In this document: piece by piece, positions 1-10,518 of the stretch
Layout: every line of letters begins with the position of its first letter
Position numbering within the stretch: the first letter of the stretch is position 1
Assembly (NCBI GenBank): GCA_013112575.1
Contig: JABFGG010000003.1
Coordinates: 19,096 to 83,095, forward strand
Reading direction: 5' to 3'
DNA from: Chloroflexota bacterium
GTDB taxonomy: Bacteria; Chloroflexota; Anaerolineae; Anaerolineales; UBA11579
Length of the DNA: 64,000 nucleotides
Program-made: the position numbers and the translations under genes
Notes under the pieces: generated by a model
The model's input: only the letters and a program-made list of their open reading frames with translations
What the model was told of the DNA's origin: nothing
Databases searched by the model: none

Positions 1-729
1 CAGCAGAATGCCGTGGTTGCAGGTTTAGATTACAGTCGTGGCAAGGCCGTTATCGTGATCGATGCCGATCTGCAAGACCCGCCTGAGCTAATCCATGAGT
101 TGATCGCCAAATGGCGTGAAGGCTATGAAGTGGTCTATGCTCAACGCACTGAACGAGCCGGCGAAAGTTTTATGAAGCTGATCACGGCCAAGCTCTTTTA
201 CCGTGTGATCGATCGCATCACCGACATCGACCTGCCTCTGGATACCGGCTTCTTCCGGCTGCTTGACCGCACGGTGGTTGACGTGATGGTCGATATGCGT
301 GAGCATCATCGCTTTTTCCGTGGTTTGTCCATATGGGTGGGGTTCCGCCAGATCGCCGTTCCATATAAACGTGCGGCGCGCTTCGCGGGGGAGACGCATT
401 ACACCTTGCGGAATATGGTCCGCCTGGCGGCCACGGCCATCACGGGCTTTTCCTTTTTTCCATTACAGGTAGCCACTTTTCTCGGGTTTTTCTCGGCAGG
501 CATCAGCCTGCTGGCTATCCCCACAGTAATCATCCTGCGTCTGGCTGGTGTACAAGCTTTTCTTGGCCAGGCCACGACCCTCATCGCTGTGTTGTTCTTT
601 GGCGGTGTGCAGTTAATTTCATTAGGTATTTTAGGCGAATACATTGGACGTTTATACGACGAAGCCCGCGGCCGCCCACTTTACATCGTGCGCGAAGCCC
701 CGGACATGAACCATGGCGATACAGACTAG
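1..729 (+). CDS. Family 2 glycosyltransferase (DPM1/GtrB-like), 5' truncated by window edge
   Basis: Frame open from base 1; [13 protein letters not shown] motif, C-terminal two TM helices followed by [20 protein letters not shown], typical of polyprenyl-phosphate GT2 enzymes. Confidence 0.9.
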   Translation, partial: QQNAVVAGLDYSRGKAVIVIDADLQDPPELIHELIAKWREGYEVVYAQRTERAGESFMKLITAKLFYRVIDRITDIDLPLDTGFFRLLDRTVVDVMVDMREHHRFFRGLSIWVGFRQIAVPYKRAARFAGETHYTLRNMVRLAATAITGFSFFPLQVATFLGFFSAGISLLAIPTVIILRLAGVQAFLGQATTLIAVLFFGGVQLISLGILGEYIGRLYDEARGRPLYIVREAPDMNHGDTD

Positions 730-783
730 CTGATGATAGCTCTGTGCCGCTGCGGTTAAAAATCTTATTTGGAGAACACCATT

Positions 784-2244
784 ATGATCAACCTTGAAGT
801 TATGCAAGACCGTCTTGAACGAGCGGCATCACGTGCCAAAGAACGAGACATCATCATCCCCACATATGCACAGATGAAAGACCCGTCCAAAACACCGGAC
901 AAGTACAAAGAAGAACTGGGCAGCGTTGGTTTGTGGGATGTAGCCCCGCGCAATCTCTTCCGTATCACCTGGAAGAACCAGCCAGTGGCATCGGGTGGTG
1001 GATTTGGGGATGTCAATTACATTGAGTTCCCCTCAAGCATCACCGGTACCAAAGCCCGTATCATTGCATTGGTGGGCAAGTGGTTCCCCACTGGCGCGCA
1101 CAAAGTTGGGGCAGCTTTTAGTTGTCTCGTGCCTCGCTTGGTAACCGGCCAGTTCGACCCCACCACCCAGAAAGCCGTTTGGCCTTCCACCGGCAATTAC
1201 TGCCGTGGTGGTGCTTATGACTCGGCACTGCTTGCCACTGAGTCCATCGCTATTCTGCCAGAGGGCATGAGTAAGGAACGTTTTGATTGGCTGGCCAATA
1301 TCGCTGGTGAAACCATCAAGACCCCCGGCAGTGAGTCCAACGTCAAAGAGATCTTCGATAAATGCTGGGAACTGCGCGAGTCTGGTCAGGATTTGATGAT
1401 CTTCAACCAGTTCGACGAATTCGGCAATTACCTGTGGCACTATGACGTCACCGGGCATGCCATGGAAGAAGTACTCAAGAAAGAACTGGGCCCCAATGAT
1501 ACTTATCGCGGCGTGGCCCTCACCACGGGTTCCGCCGGCACGATCGCCTGTGGCGATTATATGAAGCAGGCTTTCCCAGGCAGCAAGATCGTAGCCAGTG
1601 AAGCCTTGCAATGCCCCACCTTGCTCGAAAACGGCTTTGGTGCCCATCGCATCGAGGGTATTGGCGATAAACACGTACCCTGGATCCACAACGTCAAGAA
1701 CACTGACATGGTAGTTGCCATCGATGACAACTCCGTGGTCAACATCGCCCGTTTGTTCAATGAACCTGCCGGCCGCGAGTATCTCGCCAGCCAGGGCGTT
1801 CCCCAGGACTTCGTTGACGGTCTTGACCGCCTCGGTTTCTCTGGTATCGCCAACGTGCTCTCCAGCATCAAATTCGCCAAATACTACGAGATGGATGAGA
1901 ATGATGTCGTAGTCACGGTATTGACCGACTCGATGGAACTGTACGGCAGCCGCCTCACGGAAATGCACGAGGAACACGGCGAGTACTCTCAGCTTGACGC
2001 GTCTGCCGATTTCGCTCGCTACCTCCTGGGTGAATCCACGGACAATCTCATCGAACTGAGCTATGAAGACCGCAAGCGCGTCCACAACCTCAAGTACTTC
2101 ACCTGGGTCGAGCAGCAAGGCAAGACCTATGAAGAGATCCAGGCACAATGGTACGATGATGATTACTGGACCGGTGTACAACAGCAGGTCCCCGAGATCG
2201 ATTCCTTAATCGAAGAGTTCAATGCAAAAGTTGGCTTGAACTAA
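784..2244 (+). CDS. PLP-dependent (PALP fold, cysteine synthase/threonine synthase-like) enzyme
   Basis: TGAHKVGAAFS lysine region and TGSAGTIACGDYMK glycine-rich phosphate loop; ATG at 784 preceded by GGAG. Confidence 0.7.
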   Translation: MINLEVMQDRLERAASRAKERDIIIPTYAQMKDPSKTPDKYKEELGSVGLWDVAPRNLFRITWKNQPVASGGGFGDVNYIEFPSSITGTKARIIALVGKWFPTGAHKVGAAFSCLVPRLVTGQFDPTTQKAVWPSTGNYCRGGAYDSALLATESIAILPEGMSKERFDWLANIAGETIKTPGSESNVKEIFDKCWELRESGQDLMIFNQFDEFGNYLWHYDVTGHAMEEVLKKELGPNDTYRGVALTTGSAGTIACGDYMKQAFPGSKIVASEALQCPTLLENGFGAHRIEGIGDKHVPWIHNVKNTDMVVAIDDNSVVNIARLFNEPAGREYLASQGVPQDFVDGLDRLGFSGIANVLSSIKFAKYYEMDENDVVVTVLTDSMELYGSRLTEMHEEHGEYSQLDASADFARYLLGESTDNLIELSYEDRKRVHNLKYFTWVEQQGKTYEEIQAQWYDDDYWTGVQQQVPEIDSLIEEFNAKVGLN

Positions 2245-2305
2245 CAAACAACACCTGGAGTTAAAATAACGCGTAACGCCTTCAGGTGTTGCGCGTTATT
2301 TGCTT

Positions 2306-2890
2306 ATGGCTCAACTACCTTCTTCTACTGACCTTGTCCTTGTTGCTTTTCTGCCTTCGCCGCGCGATTTGGACATTGCCCGCACCCTGGGCTGGTATCG
2401 TATTCCTTTGCGTTCCTCCCCTAAGGTTGTGGCTGTAGATTGGCTGGCTTTTTACCAACCCAAAAGCTTTGGCGAAGATCACAGATGGCGTATAGAAACC
2501 GTCGCGCCTGTCAAAGGACATGAGCTGGCTACTCGCGCTGAGCTTTTGAAGGATGAGGCCGATCATCCTCGCTCACGTGAAGAGTATTTCAAGGTTCAGT
2601 TAGGCCCCCTACAAAGCCTGCCCACTCCCATCCTGGCCGGGAATTGGAAGCGGGTGAATTTCTTATACACCACTGGAGAATTGATATTGTCTGCCGAAAC
2701 TGTCAATGACCTGACCGTGCGGGACGAGGAGCGCCAGGTATTATGGCGTGCCTTGCGTGAGCGCGCCCTTGAAGCCCAGAGTTATAAAGCCGAAGACTTG
2801 CCCGAGCTGGCCGTTGACCCTGGTATATTGGCTTTGTTAGGCATGATGACAGGGTCGAAGGCAGGCCCTCTATGGGAACAGGATGAATGA
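2306..2890 (+). CDS. Uncharacterised protein
   Basis: 195-aa ORF, overlaps start of next gene; no family recognised. Confidence 0.6.
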   Translation: MAQLPSSTDLVLVAFLPSPRDLDIARTLGWYRIPLRSSPKVVAVDWLAFYQPKSFGEDHRWRIETVAPVKGHELATRAELLKDEADHPRSREEYFKVQLGPLQSLPTPILAGNWKRVNFLYTTGELILSAETVNDLTVRDEERQVLWRALRERALEAQSYKAEDLPELAVDPGILALLGMMTGSKAGPLWEQDE

Positions 2891-4310
2891 CATGCTTTTG
2901 ATAAAGAACGGAACTCTTGTAACCGCCGAAAAAACCTTCGATGCTGATATCCTCATAGATGGAGAAAAAATCCATTCTGTTGGGCAGGACTTGGCGCCAG
3001 GTGATGCTGAAGTCATAGATGCCTCTGGCAAACTGATCATGCCGGGGGGCATTGATCCCCACGTGCACCTCGATTTGCCCATGTTCGATACCGTATCATC
3101 GGATGACCATTACACTGGACATAAAGCGGCTGCTTTTGGTGGCACCACAACTGTGATGGATTTTGTGCCGCAGGCTGATGAAGGTCCGTTACGACCTGCG
3201 ATTGATGAGTGGCACGAGAAAGCCGACGATAAAGCGGCTATCGATTTCGGTTTCCATATGAATATCACCCGCTTCGATGAAGCCATCGCCGAGGAAATCC
3301 CCACTCTGCTCGATCTGGGCATCCCCACCCTTAAGGTCTTTACAGCCTACAACGGCCGTTTGCGTCTCCAGGACCATGAGATATTTCGCGTTTTCCAGAT
3401 TGCCAGGGAACATGGCATGCTCACAATGCTGCATGCCGAAAATGGTGATGTCATCGACGTGTTGAAGGCCCAGGCTCTGGCCGATGGAAATACTGAACCA
3501 ATCTGGCATGCCCGCACACGCCCTGGCTGGGGTGCTGTTGAGTCGGTCTTGCGTGCCTGTGCCCTGGCTGCCCAGGCCGACGCGCCGCTATACATCGTCC
3601 ACATGAATACAGCGGGCGGAGCGGAAATGCTCAAATATGCCCGCCGGCAAGGTGTGCAGGTTATGGGTGAAACTTGCCCCCAATACCTCTTCTTTACTGA
3701 AGAGCACATGCAGCGTGAAGATGGTGCCAAGTGGATCTGCTCTCCGCCCATGCGCAGTGCTGAAGATAATGCTGCCTTGTGGCAAGCGCTGACCAACGAT
3801 GAAATGCACGTGGTAGGTACTGATCATTGCCCCTTCTTCTTTGATGGCACACAAACCATTGACTACGAGGGTCAACCAATTGCCATTCCGGGCAAGGAAT
3901 TGGGAGCGGAGGATTTCACCAAGATACCCAATGGTTTGCCAGGAGTCGGAGACCGTATGCCTATCATGTGGACCTACGGTGTTGGGGAAGGGCGCATAAC
4001 CCCCAACCAGTTCGTGGCCTACACCAGCACCAACGCGGCCAAGATATTTGGCCTGTATCCGCAAAAGGGAGCTTTGCAAGCAGGCTCAGATGCCGATATC
4101 GTCATTTGGGACCCCGACCGCAAACTGACTTATGGAGTGGAGCACAGTCACCATCGTGCGGACTACAACCTGTACGATGGCTGGGAGTTGACCGGTTTTC
4201 CGGACAAGGTTTTCTTACGAGGAGAGATGATCGTTAATGGCGAAGAGTGGCTGGGCCACCGTGGCATGGGCAAGTTCCTGAAACGCAGGCCGGGCGCAGA
4301 GGTATTCTAG
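2883..4310 (+). CDS. hydA: Dihydropyrimidinase / D-hydantoinase
   Basis: GGIDPHVHLDLP metal-binding motif, FGGTTTVMDF, GTDHCPF; amidohydrolase family length 475 aa. Confidence 0.93.
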   Translation: MNDMLLIKNGTLVTAEKTFDADILIDGEKIHSVGQDLAPGDAEVIDASGKLIMPGGIDPHVHLDLPMFDTVSSDDHYTGHKAAAFGGTTTVMDFVPQADEGPLRPAIDEWHEKADDKAAIDFGFHMNITRFDEAIAEEIPTLLDLGIPTLKVFTAYNGRLRLQDHEIFRVFQIAREHGMLTMLHAENGDVIDVLKAQALADGNTEPIWHARTRPGWGAVESVLRACALAAQADAPLYIVHMNTAGGAEMLKYARRQGVQVMGETCPQYLFFTEEHMQREDGAKWICSPPMRSAEDNAALWQALTNDEMHVVGTDHCPFFFDGTQTIDYEGQPIAIPGKELGAEDFTKIPNGLPGVGDRMPIMWTYGVGEGRITPNQFVAYTSTNAAKIFGLYPQKGALQAGSDADIVIWDPDRKLTYGVEHSHHRADYNLYDGWELTGFPDKVFLRGEMIVNGEEWLGHRGMGKFLKRRPGAEVF

Positions 4311-5603
4311 ATGCTTTCTGGAAAGCCGGGGAAAACTCTATTTGTATCACTATTTCTATTCAGCTTGGTTTCCCTTGGCAGCGCCTCATCAGCATTCCCT
4401 CAGCCTCAAATCGCTTTTAACCATGATCTCCTATACCTGAACGTCCATACAGGCAATTTAATGATCTGGCCCGCCGGGCAAGATGCACTGGAGATATTAG
4501 CAAGTGCATCTTCAGATAGCCGTGTGCAGGTCGATGGCTCAATTGTCTCTTACACTGCCAGTGATAGTGCACATGAACTGGCTTTGGTAATTGAACGTGT
4601 TGACAGTACTTTTGAGATTCTTTGGTTATCTTCACAAACATTGGATGTGGAAACAATAGGTGAATTTTTTAGCCTCCCGGAAGTCAAGATTTCCCCGAAT
4701 GGCAGGTGGTTAGCTTATAGAGAAGAAGAATCGGTAGAGATATTCGCTGTTGACTTGGACGAGCCAGAAAAGAAGATTTCGGTTGGTATATGTAAAAAAA
4801 CGGAAATGGAATTGAGAACAATTGGATGTCGCTCATTTCATTGGTCGCCCAATGGTGCACAATTAGCCTGGACAGATGGGCGCGGCCTTTGGATTGCCCA
4901 GCCACCTGCTTATGAGAAGAAAGTCTTGAATAACTATCGCCTGCACCGCATCGATGAAGAGGATACGATTGTCGTTGGGTATGGAATTATCTCCTGGTCA
5001 CCCAATAGCCGCTATCTAATACTAGTGAGATCAAGATACATAGAGGGGGGATTGTTTGAGTTATTAGACGCACAAAATGGTAATTTGGTTGAAATCCCTG
5101 GCACTTTCCAACATGGGGACACTTTGCCACTTTTTGTAACCTGGCTTGATGGGTATCTCTTTTCAGTGAATTCCAGGGACGGCCGCTTCGAAAGGGGGCC
5201 AGGGGCAGCTATTTGGCGAATCGATCCATCATCTCATGAACTCCTGTTGCATGAGAACAGATACTTTTTTGGGATGCCCTGTGGGATTGTCACGGATACT
5301 GGGTTGTACGATGATCACCATGTTTATTATGTAATAAGTCATGTGGAGCGAGAATATTGTTTAGAAGACTTCGACCATGGTTTGTACTTCTCTTCATTGC
5401 CAGGGAGCTATCCTATCTTGCACCAAGAGTTACCCGGATATGAATATTGGTATGGTGGTTTTTTATGGTCGCCAGACGATCAATTTTCAATCATGTTTGT
5501 GGAAGATTGGTCCATCTTGAATCTAGAAGAAGAGACTGTAGAAAATTTCACTTCGATTATAGGGAGGAGTGAGGATATCTGCTGCTTTACTTGGGTAGAA
5601 TAG
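4311..5603 (+). CDS. Exported TolB/WD40-like beta-propeller protein
   Basis: Signal peptide; repeated SPNGRWLAYREE / WSPNGAQLAWTDG / WSPNSRYLIL motifs. Confidence 0.7.
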   Translation: MLSGKPGKTLFVSLFLFSLVSLGSASSAFPQPQIAFNHDLLYLNVHTGNLMIWPAGQDALEILASASSDSRVQVDGSIVSYTASDSAHELALVIERVDSTFEILWLSSQTLDVETIGEFFSLPEVKISPNGRWLAYREEESVEIFAVDLDEPEKKISVGICKKTEMELRTIGCRSFHWSPNGAQLAWTDGRGLWIAQPPAYEKKVLNNYRLHRIDEEDTIVVGYGIISWSPNSRYLILVRSRYIEGGLFELLDAQNGNLVEIPGTFQHGDTLPLFVTWLDGYLFSVNSRDGRFERGPGAAIWRIDPSSHELLLHENRYFFGMPCGIVTDTGLYDDHHVYYVISHVEREYCLEDFDHGLYFSSLPGSYPILHQELPGYEYWYGGFLWSPDDQFSIMFVEDWSILNLEEETVENFTSIIGRSEDICCFTWVE

Positions 5604-5646
5604 GGCCTTATATTTACCTGAAAAGTGACCTTGGCCCATTCCAAAA

Positions 5647-7209
5647 ATGCTCCTTCTAATCCCCATCATCATTCTGCTACTTGTTCCGGTCATTATGCTG
5701 GCACTTGGGCGTTTGCAGCGCCCTTTCCGTTATTTCTGGCTGCTGGCGGCGGGAGCTGCTTTCCTGGCTTGGCTCAGTGTGTGGGTGCTGCGTATTCGTT
5801 TAGATGCTGCCTTCCAGCTTTCCCAATGGCGCCCGCTTGAGCTATTTGACCAATCTCCTGCGCTGGCCGTAGACGCTTTCTCCTGGCCTTTTGCCATCGC
5901 GTTGAGCACCATCACCTTAGCCATCATCCTGACCGACATCGGGCGTGCAGAAGAAGCTGATTGGTATTCTTGGGCCTCCAGCTTGGCCCTTGCCGCCCTT
6001 GGCCTGGTGGCTATCCTCTCGGCCAACCTCATCACGCTAGTGCTGGCCTGGACCATTATCGACGTACTGGAATTCCTGGTGCTGTTACCTTACCTGACTT
6101 CGGATCAGGACCGCCGCAACCTGGTAATCCACTCCTTCACCAATTTGCTGGGAACCATGTTCCTCTTGTGGGCCAGTGTTTCGGCACAGTCTCTTGGGCT
6201 GAGTTTTCAGTTCGCCTTTATCCCTGCCTCGGTCAGTGTCTATGTTCTGCTTGCCTTGGGCCTGCGTATGGGTGTGCTGCCCCTCAATGTATTCTTCTTG
6301 CAAGAACCCCAATTGCGCCGCGGTCTTGGAACTTTGTTGCGCATGGTTTCGGCCTCAGCCAGCTTGGTGCTGCTAACGCGTGTAGCTGTCGCCGGGGTTT
6401 CCTCCAATTGGCAATGGCTGTTGATGCTCTTGGCGTTGGTGGCCGCCTGGTATGCATCCTTTGCCTGGCTGCGTGCCAATAATGAATTGGAAGGTCGCCC
6501 CTATTGGATCTTGGGCATAGCTTCCTTTGCTTTTGCTGCTGCCATGCGAACCCAACCGGGCGCGGTCATGGCCTGGGGCCTAGCCTTATTGCTTGTAGGC
6601 AGTCTGGCCTTCCTGGCCTCCACGCGCGAGTGGCGACTTGCGCTGGTTGGTGGGCTGGGTCTTGTTGGTATCACCACCCTACCATTCACGGCTGCACAAA
6701 ATGGGGCTGTGCTGTTTGCTTCGCCATTTAACGTATTGTCCTTGGGTTTTCTTGTTCCCCAGGCCGTTCTCCTGCTCGGCTTTGTGCGCCACGGCCTGCG
6801 CCAGAGCAACACTTTGGAGGGTGTGGAACGCTGGGTGCGCATCTTATATCCCATCGGTTTATTATTACTGCCCATTACGCATTGGGCTGTCTCTACGGTT
6901 TTATTACCCGAATTGCCATCACCTGCCACTAGGCTATGGTGGCCGGGGGTTGCCGTGCTTTTGCTTGGAGGCGGCTTATATGGCCTTAGCCGTGTGCTAC
7001 CACCCATACCTGTAGCACTCTTTGACGCTTTACAGTATGTGTTTTCCTTCGAGTGGCTATTTCGTCTGGCCAATGCCATCTTCCAGCTTGTCTCTCGTTT
7101 GTATGCAATTCCTGTGATGCTCTTTGAGGGTGAAGCCGGTTTGTTGTGGACCTTGTTGTTTCTTGCCCTGCTATTCACCTTATTTACCCAATTGGGTATT
7201 GGTGCCTGA
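5647..7209 (+). CDS. Multi-TM proton-translocating oxidoreductase/antiporter-like subunit (NuoN/NuoL/MrpA-D superfamily), divergent
   Basis: About 14 hydrophobic segments; VLEFLVLLPYL and LRMGVLPLN resemble TM5/TM7 regions of this superfamily. Confidence 0.65.
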   Translation: MLLLIPIIILLLVPVIMLALGRLQRPFRYFWLLAAGAAFLAWLSVWVLRIRLDAAFQLSQWRPLELFDQSPALAVDAFSWPFAIALSTITLAIILTDIGRAEEADWYSWASSLALAALGLVAILSANLITLVLAWTIIDVLEFLVLLPYLTSDQDRRNLVIHSFTNLLGTMFLLWASVSAQSLGLSFQFAFIPASVSVYVLLALGLRMGVLPLNVFFLQEPQLRRGLGTLLRMVSASASLVLLTRVAVAGVSSNWQWLLMLLALVAAWYASFAWLRANNELEGRPYWILGIASFAFAAAMRTQPGAVMAWGLALLLVGSLAFLASTREWRLALVGGLGLVGITTLPFTAAQNGAVLFASPFNVLSLGFLVPQAVLLLGFVRHGLRQSNTLEGVERWVRILYPIGLLLLPITHWAVSTVLLPELPSPATRLWWPGVAVLLLGGGLYGLSRVLPPIPVALFDALQYVFSFEWLFRLANAIFQLVSRLYAIPVMLFEGEAGLLWTLLFLALLFTLFTQLGIGA

Positions 7210-7210
7210 A

Positions 7211-7807
7211 ATGGATATTTCCATCTTTACATTTCTTGCCGTGCTTATCCTGCTTGTGACTTCGGTGCTATTGCTGGTTTCTTTGGATTGGCGCTGGAGT
7301 ATTGGCGCCCTGGGCTTGCAGTACCTGGGAGTATTTGCCCTGGTGAATGTAGCTTGGCCGCTGGACCTGGCGGTGATCAAACTGGTGGCCGGCTGGATGG
7401 CTGCTTCCATCCTTGGATTGGCGCGTAGTCAGGCAGATGATGACCAGCTTCCAGCTCTTAATGTGCCCAGCGGGCGTATGTTTCGTGCCCTGGCGGCTTC
7501 CCTGATCGTGTTGGCTGTTCTCTCTTTTGCCCCCACTACTGTTGAATGGATCCCAGCAGTTGAGCTAAACCAGGTGTGGGGAGCTTTCTTGTTGATCGGC
7601 ATGGGTTTGTTGCAGGTGGGCTTTTCAGCACGCCCTTTCCGCGTGGTGGTCGGTATCCTGACGCTGCTTGCAGGCTTCGAGATCATCTATGCTGCCGTAG
7701 AGCCTTCGGCTCTCGTGGCCGGTTTATTGGCCGTGATCACTTTGGGCATTGCCCTGGTGGGAGCCTATCTCCTCAGCCTGGAGAGCAGACCGGAGTCCCA
7801 GGCATGA
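7211..7807 (+). CDS. Small multi-TM membrane protein of the antiporter-like cluster
   Basis: ATG one base after upstream stop; hydrophobic; overlaps next gene by ATGA. Confidence 0.6.
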   Translation: MDISIFTFLAVLILLVTSVLLLVSLDWRWSIGALGLQYLGVFALVNVAWPLDLAVIKLVAGWMAASILGLARSQADDDQLPALNVPSGRMFRALAASLIVLAVLSFAPTTVEWIPAVELNQVWGAFLLIGMGLLQVGFSARPFRVVVGILTLLAGFEIIYAAVEPSALVAGLLAVITLGIALVGAYLLSLESRPESQA

Positions 7808-9246
7808 CCGCCCCGTTTTTATGGATCGCCATGCCATTAGGATTGGCTGTTGTCCTGTTTTTCTTGCGGGCCTGGCCGCGTGCCATTGCCTTTGTGGGGG
7901 CAGGCTTGAGTTTAGTGCTGGCCTTTGCAGCCTGGCAACTACCGCTTGATGCACCAGTTGCCTTGGGTGTCACCACTCTGCGGGTGTCGTCAACGCTTGA
8001 GGTCCTTGGCCGCAGTTTCACCATCAGTGATGTTGATCGTCCCTTGCTGGTTGTCTTATTTTTATTGTCGGCGGCCTGGTCTTTAGGGGCGGTGCTGGCG
8101 CGCCCTGTAAACCTTTTTGTACCTGTATCCCTGGCTATCACTTCTTTGCTTATAGCAGCCCTTTCCGTTGAACCCTTCCTGTATGCCGCTTTGCTCATCG
8201 AGATTGCGGTTTTGCTTTCCGTACCCTTATTGGTACCTCCTGGGCAAAGGCCCGGCAGAGGCGTGTTCCGCTTCCTGGCTTTTCAAACCATCGGCATGCC
8301 TTTTATCCTTTTTGTGGGCTGGCTGTTAGTTGGTGTAGAAGCCAGCCCCAGTGACCTGGACTTGGTGGTGCGCGCTGCCGTATTGATCGGCTTAGGCTTT
8401 GCTTTCTTGCTGGCTGTCTTTCCTTTCCATTCCTGGTTGCCTATGTTGGGCGAGGAAGCTGATCCGTTTGTTGTGGCTTTCCTGGCGCTCATGTTACCTG
8501 GCGTGGTTTCACTATTCGCAATGGGCTTTCTCAACCGCTATGCCTGGCTGCGCGATTCAGCTGATGTATATAGCTTGTTAGCTATTCAGGGGGCCGTTAT
8601 GGTGCTGTTGGGAGGTCTGGGAGCTGCTCTACAAAAAAACCTTGGCAAGGTCCTGGGTTACACAGCTTTATTCGAGATTGGATTATCTCTATTATCTATC
8701 AGCCTCGTAGACCAGCACGGCACTGGTTTTTTCTTTGCATTGTTGCTGCCCCGTTCCCTGGCGCTGATCGTTTTGGGTATTGGTGTATCGCGCCTCAAAC
8801 ATCTCACCGGGGGTGGCCTCACGCGCGCGGACTTGCGTTCGCTCGGCTGGCAACATCCGGCGGTCTCCATTAGTGTATTGGTGGCTTTATTTACCCTGGC
8901 CGGTGTGCCACTTTTAGCCGCCTTCCCCGTGCGGCTGGGATTGTGGATGGCCTTGGCAGGACAATCGCTCTGGTTAGCTGGTGCGGCTTTGCTTGGGGGC
9001 GGTGGATTGCTCTTGTCTGGCCTCCGTTTTTTGCTCACATTGATCTCTCAACCGGACCCCGAAGAAGAAAAAGTAGAGGTCTTTACACCGGATCAGGAAG
9101 ATGCATACACTCAAACCCCTGTGTTCTTACGCTGGTTCTTGTTTGGCATTGGCAGCTTTGCATTACTCCTGATTGGCATTTTCCCTCAATGGGTTTATCC
9201 TTTATTGGCCGATTTACAGGCCATTTTCCCTCAATTGGTCCCTTAA
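7804..9246 (+). CDS. Second proton-translocating oxidoreductase/antiporter-like subunit
   Basis: AVFPFHSWLPMLGEEADP resembles conserved PFHxWLPDAH motif; ATG overlaps previous stop. Confidence 0.7.
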   Translation: MTAPFLWIAMPLGLAVVLFFLRAWPRAIAFVGAGLSLVLAFAAWQLPLDAPVALGVTTLRVSSTLEVLGRSFTISDVDRPLLVVLFLLSAAWSLGAVLARPVNLFVPVSLAITSLLIAALSVEPFLYAALLIEIAVLLSVPLLVPPGQRPGRGVFRFLAFQTIGMPFILFVGWLLVGVEASPSDLDLVVRAAVLIGLGFAFLLAVFPFHSWLPMLGEEADPFVVAFLALMLPGVVSLFAMGFLNRYAWLRDSADVYSLLAIQGAVMVLLGGLGAALQKNLGKVLGYTALFEIGLSLLSISLVDQHGTGFFFALLLPRSLALIVLGIGVSRLKHLTGGGLTRADLRSLGWQHPAVSISVLVALFTLAGVPLLAAFPVRLGLWMALAGQSLWLAGAALLGGGGLLLSGLRFLLTLISQPDPEEEKVEVFTPDQEDAYTQTPVFLRWFLFGIGSFALLLIGIFPQWVYPLLADLQAIFPQLVP

Positions 9247-9297
9247 ATTCCTATAAGGCCAGCATGCTATAATCGGATTTTCAATCGTTAAGATTGA

Positions 9298-10488
9298 ATG
9301 GAGACAGCTATGGATAACGATAACCTTGTCAAACGTGTTGAGTGGCTTGATGAAGAGCGCCTCAATGACAAGAACACTATCTCTGATTTATTAAAGCGTA
9401 TTGCAAAACTGGAAGGCGCCCTGGATAAGGCCAACCAGGAAATCAAGGATGCCGGCAGTGAAGTCACCCGCCTGGGTGTTATGGTTGCCAAGGTAGATGA
9501 TTTTGATGATGCTCTCAAGCTACATCGGGCCGAAGTTAAAAAAGAACTGGGCGACCAGGAGAAACAGGGGAAAAAGCGCGAAGAAGAGATCAAAAAAGTT
9601 TTGCGCATTGAAACCGACGCCGTCAATAAGGCTGTGGAAGAGACGCGCAAAGAACTCGAAGCCCTGCCTAAGATGGAAGAACAGATCAAGTTGCGTATTG
9701 AAGAAGAAGCACGTTTAAATAAAGGTATCGATGGCGTTCGAGCAACCATTGACGAAGTGCTGAAAAATGAAAAAGAATTCGTGCGCACCACCCGATCCCT
9801 GGAGGATGATCGTCGTCAGGATAATAAGCGGCTCACCGATCTGCAGGGTGAGTTCTCTGCCATTCGCAAACGTAGTGATGAATCCCAGGCAAAGATTGAC
9901 CTTGCGCTGGAAGCCCAGAAGAAGATCGAGGCCCGGCAGAATGAATTATTAGCTGCTGAACGCGAACGTCGCGAAGCCCAGACTGAATTCATCGACAAGA
10001 TGACTTTTGCACAGGCAGAGCGCGAACGTGCCTGGAAGGATTGGCAAAAGCGATTTGATATCGTCGAAAGCCAGTCAACAGCATTGGAGGAACGTCTCAA
10101 AGAATTGGACGTCGCTGACCGTGAGCTTGTAAAAGCCCAGCAGACCTTTGAAGAGTTGACCGAACAGCTCAACCGGCGCATTAATGAGATCACCGAGATC
10201 CAGCGCCTGGGCGAAGAACGCTTGCGCCAGGAATGGGCCACCTTCAAGGCCGATGACCAGAAACGCTGGACCAATTACACCCTGACCCAGGACGAGCAGC
10301 AAAAAGAAGCCGAACGCCAGATCGAAAAGCTTGGCGGGCAGGCCACCGATCTGGAAGACAATTTGCAGGAGTTGCAAGACATCGTGCAGCACCTCAGTGA
10401 GCAGTCCGAAAAACAATTGCAGGGTCTTTCGGCCATGCTGCGCGATTGGACCGCAGAAAACGAGCGTTTCTTCAGCAGTCTCGGCTAG
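9298..10488 (+). CDS. Long coiled-coil protein, function unknown
   Basis: Continuous heptad-like charged sequence over about 390 aa. Confidence 0.7.
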   Translation: METAMDNDNLVKRVEWLDEERLNDKNTISDLLKRIAKLEGALDKANQEIKDAGSEVTRLGVMVAKVDDFDDALKLHRAEVKKELGDQEKQGKKREEEIKKVLRIETDAVNKAVEETRKELEALPKMEEQIKLRIEEEARLNKGIDGVRATIDEVLKNEKEFVRTTRSLEDDRRQDNKRLTDLQGEFSAIRKRSDESQAKIDLALEAQKKIEARQNELLAAERERREAQTEFIDKMTFAQAERERAWKDWQKRFDIVESQSTALEERLKELDVADRELVKAQQTFEELTEQLNRRINEITEIQRLGEERLRQEWATFKADDQKRWTNYTLTQDEQQKEAERQIEKLGGQATDLEDNLQELQDIVQHLSEQSEKQLQGLSAMLRDWTAENERFFSSLG

Positions 10489-10518
10489 CTGAAAACAAAT
10501 TACTAAAGGTATTTTCTA

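Noticed and set aside
1033-2181. 382-aa minus-strand ORF opposite the PLP enzyme
   Set aside because: Antisense shadow of a well-supported gene; composition lacks family features and the opposite frame has clear motifs
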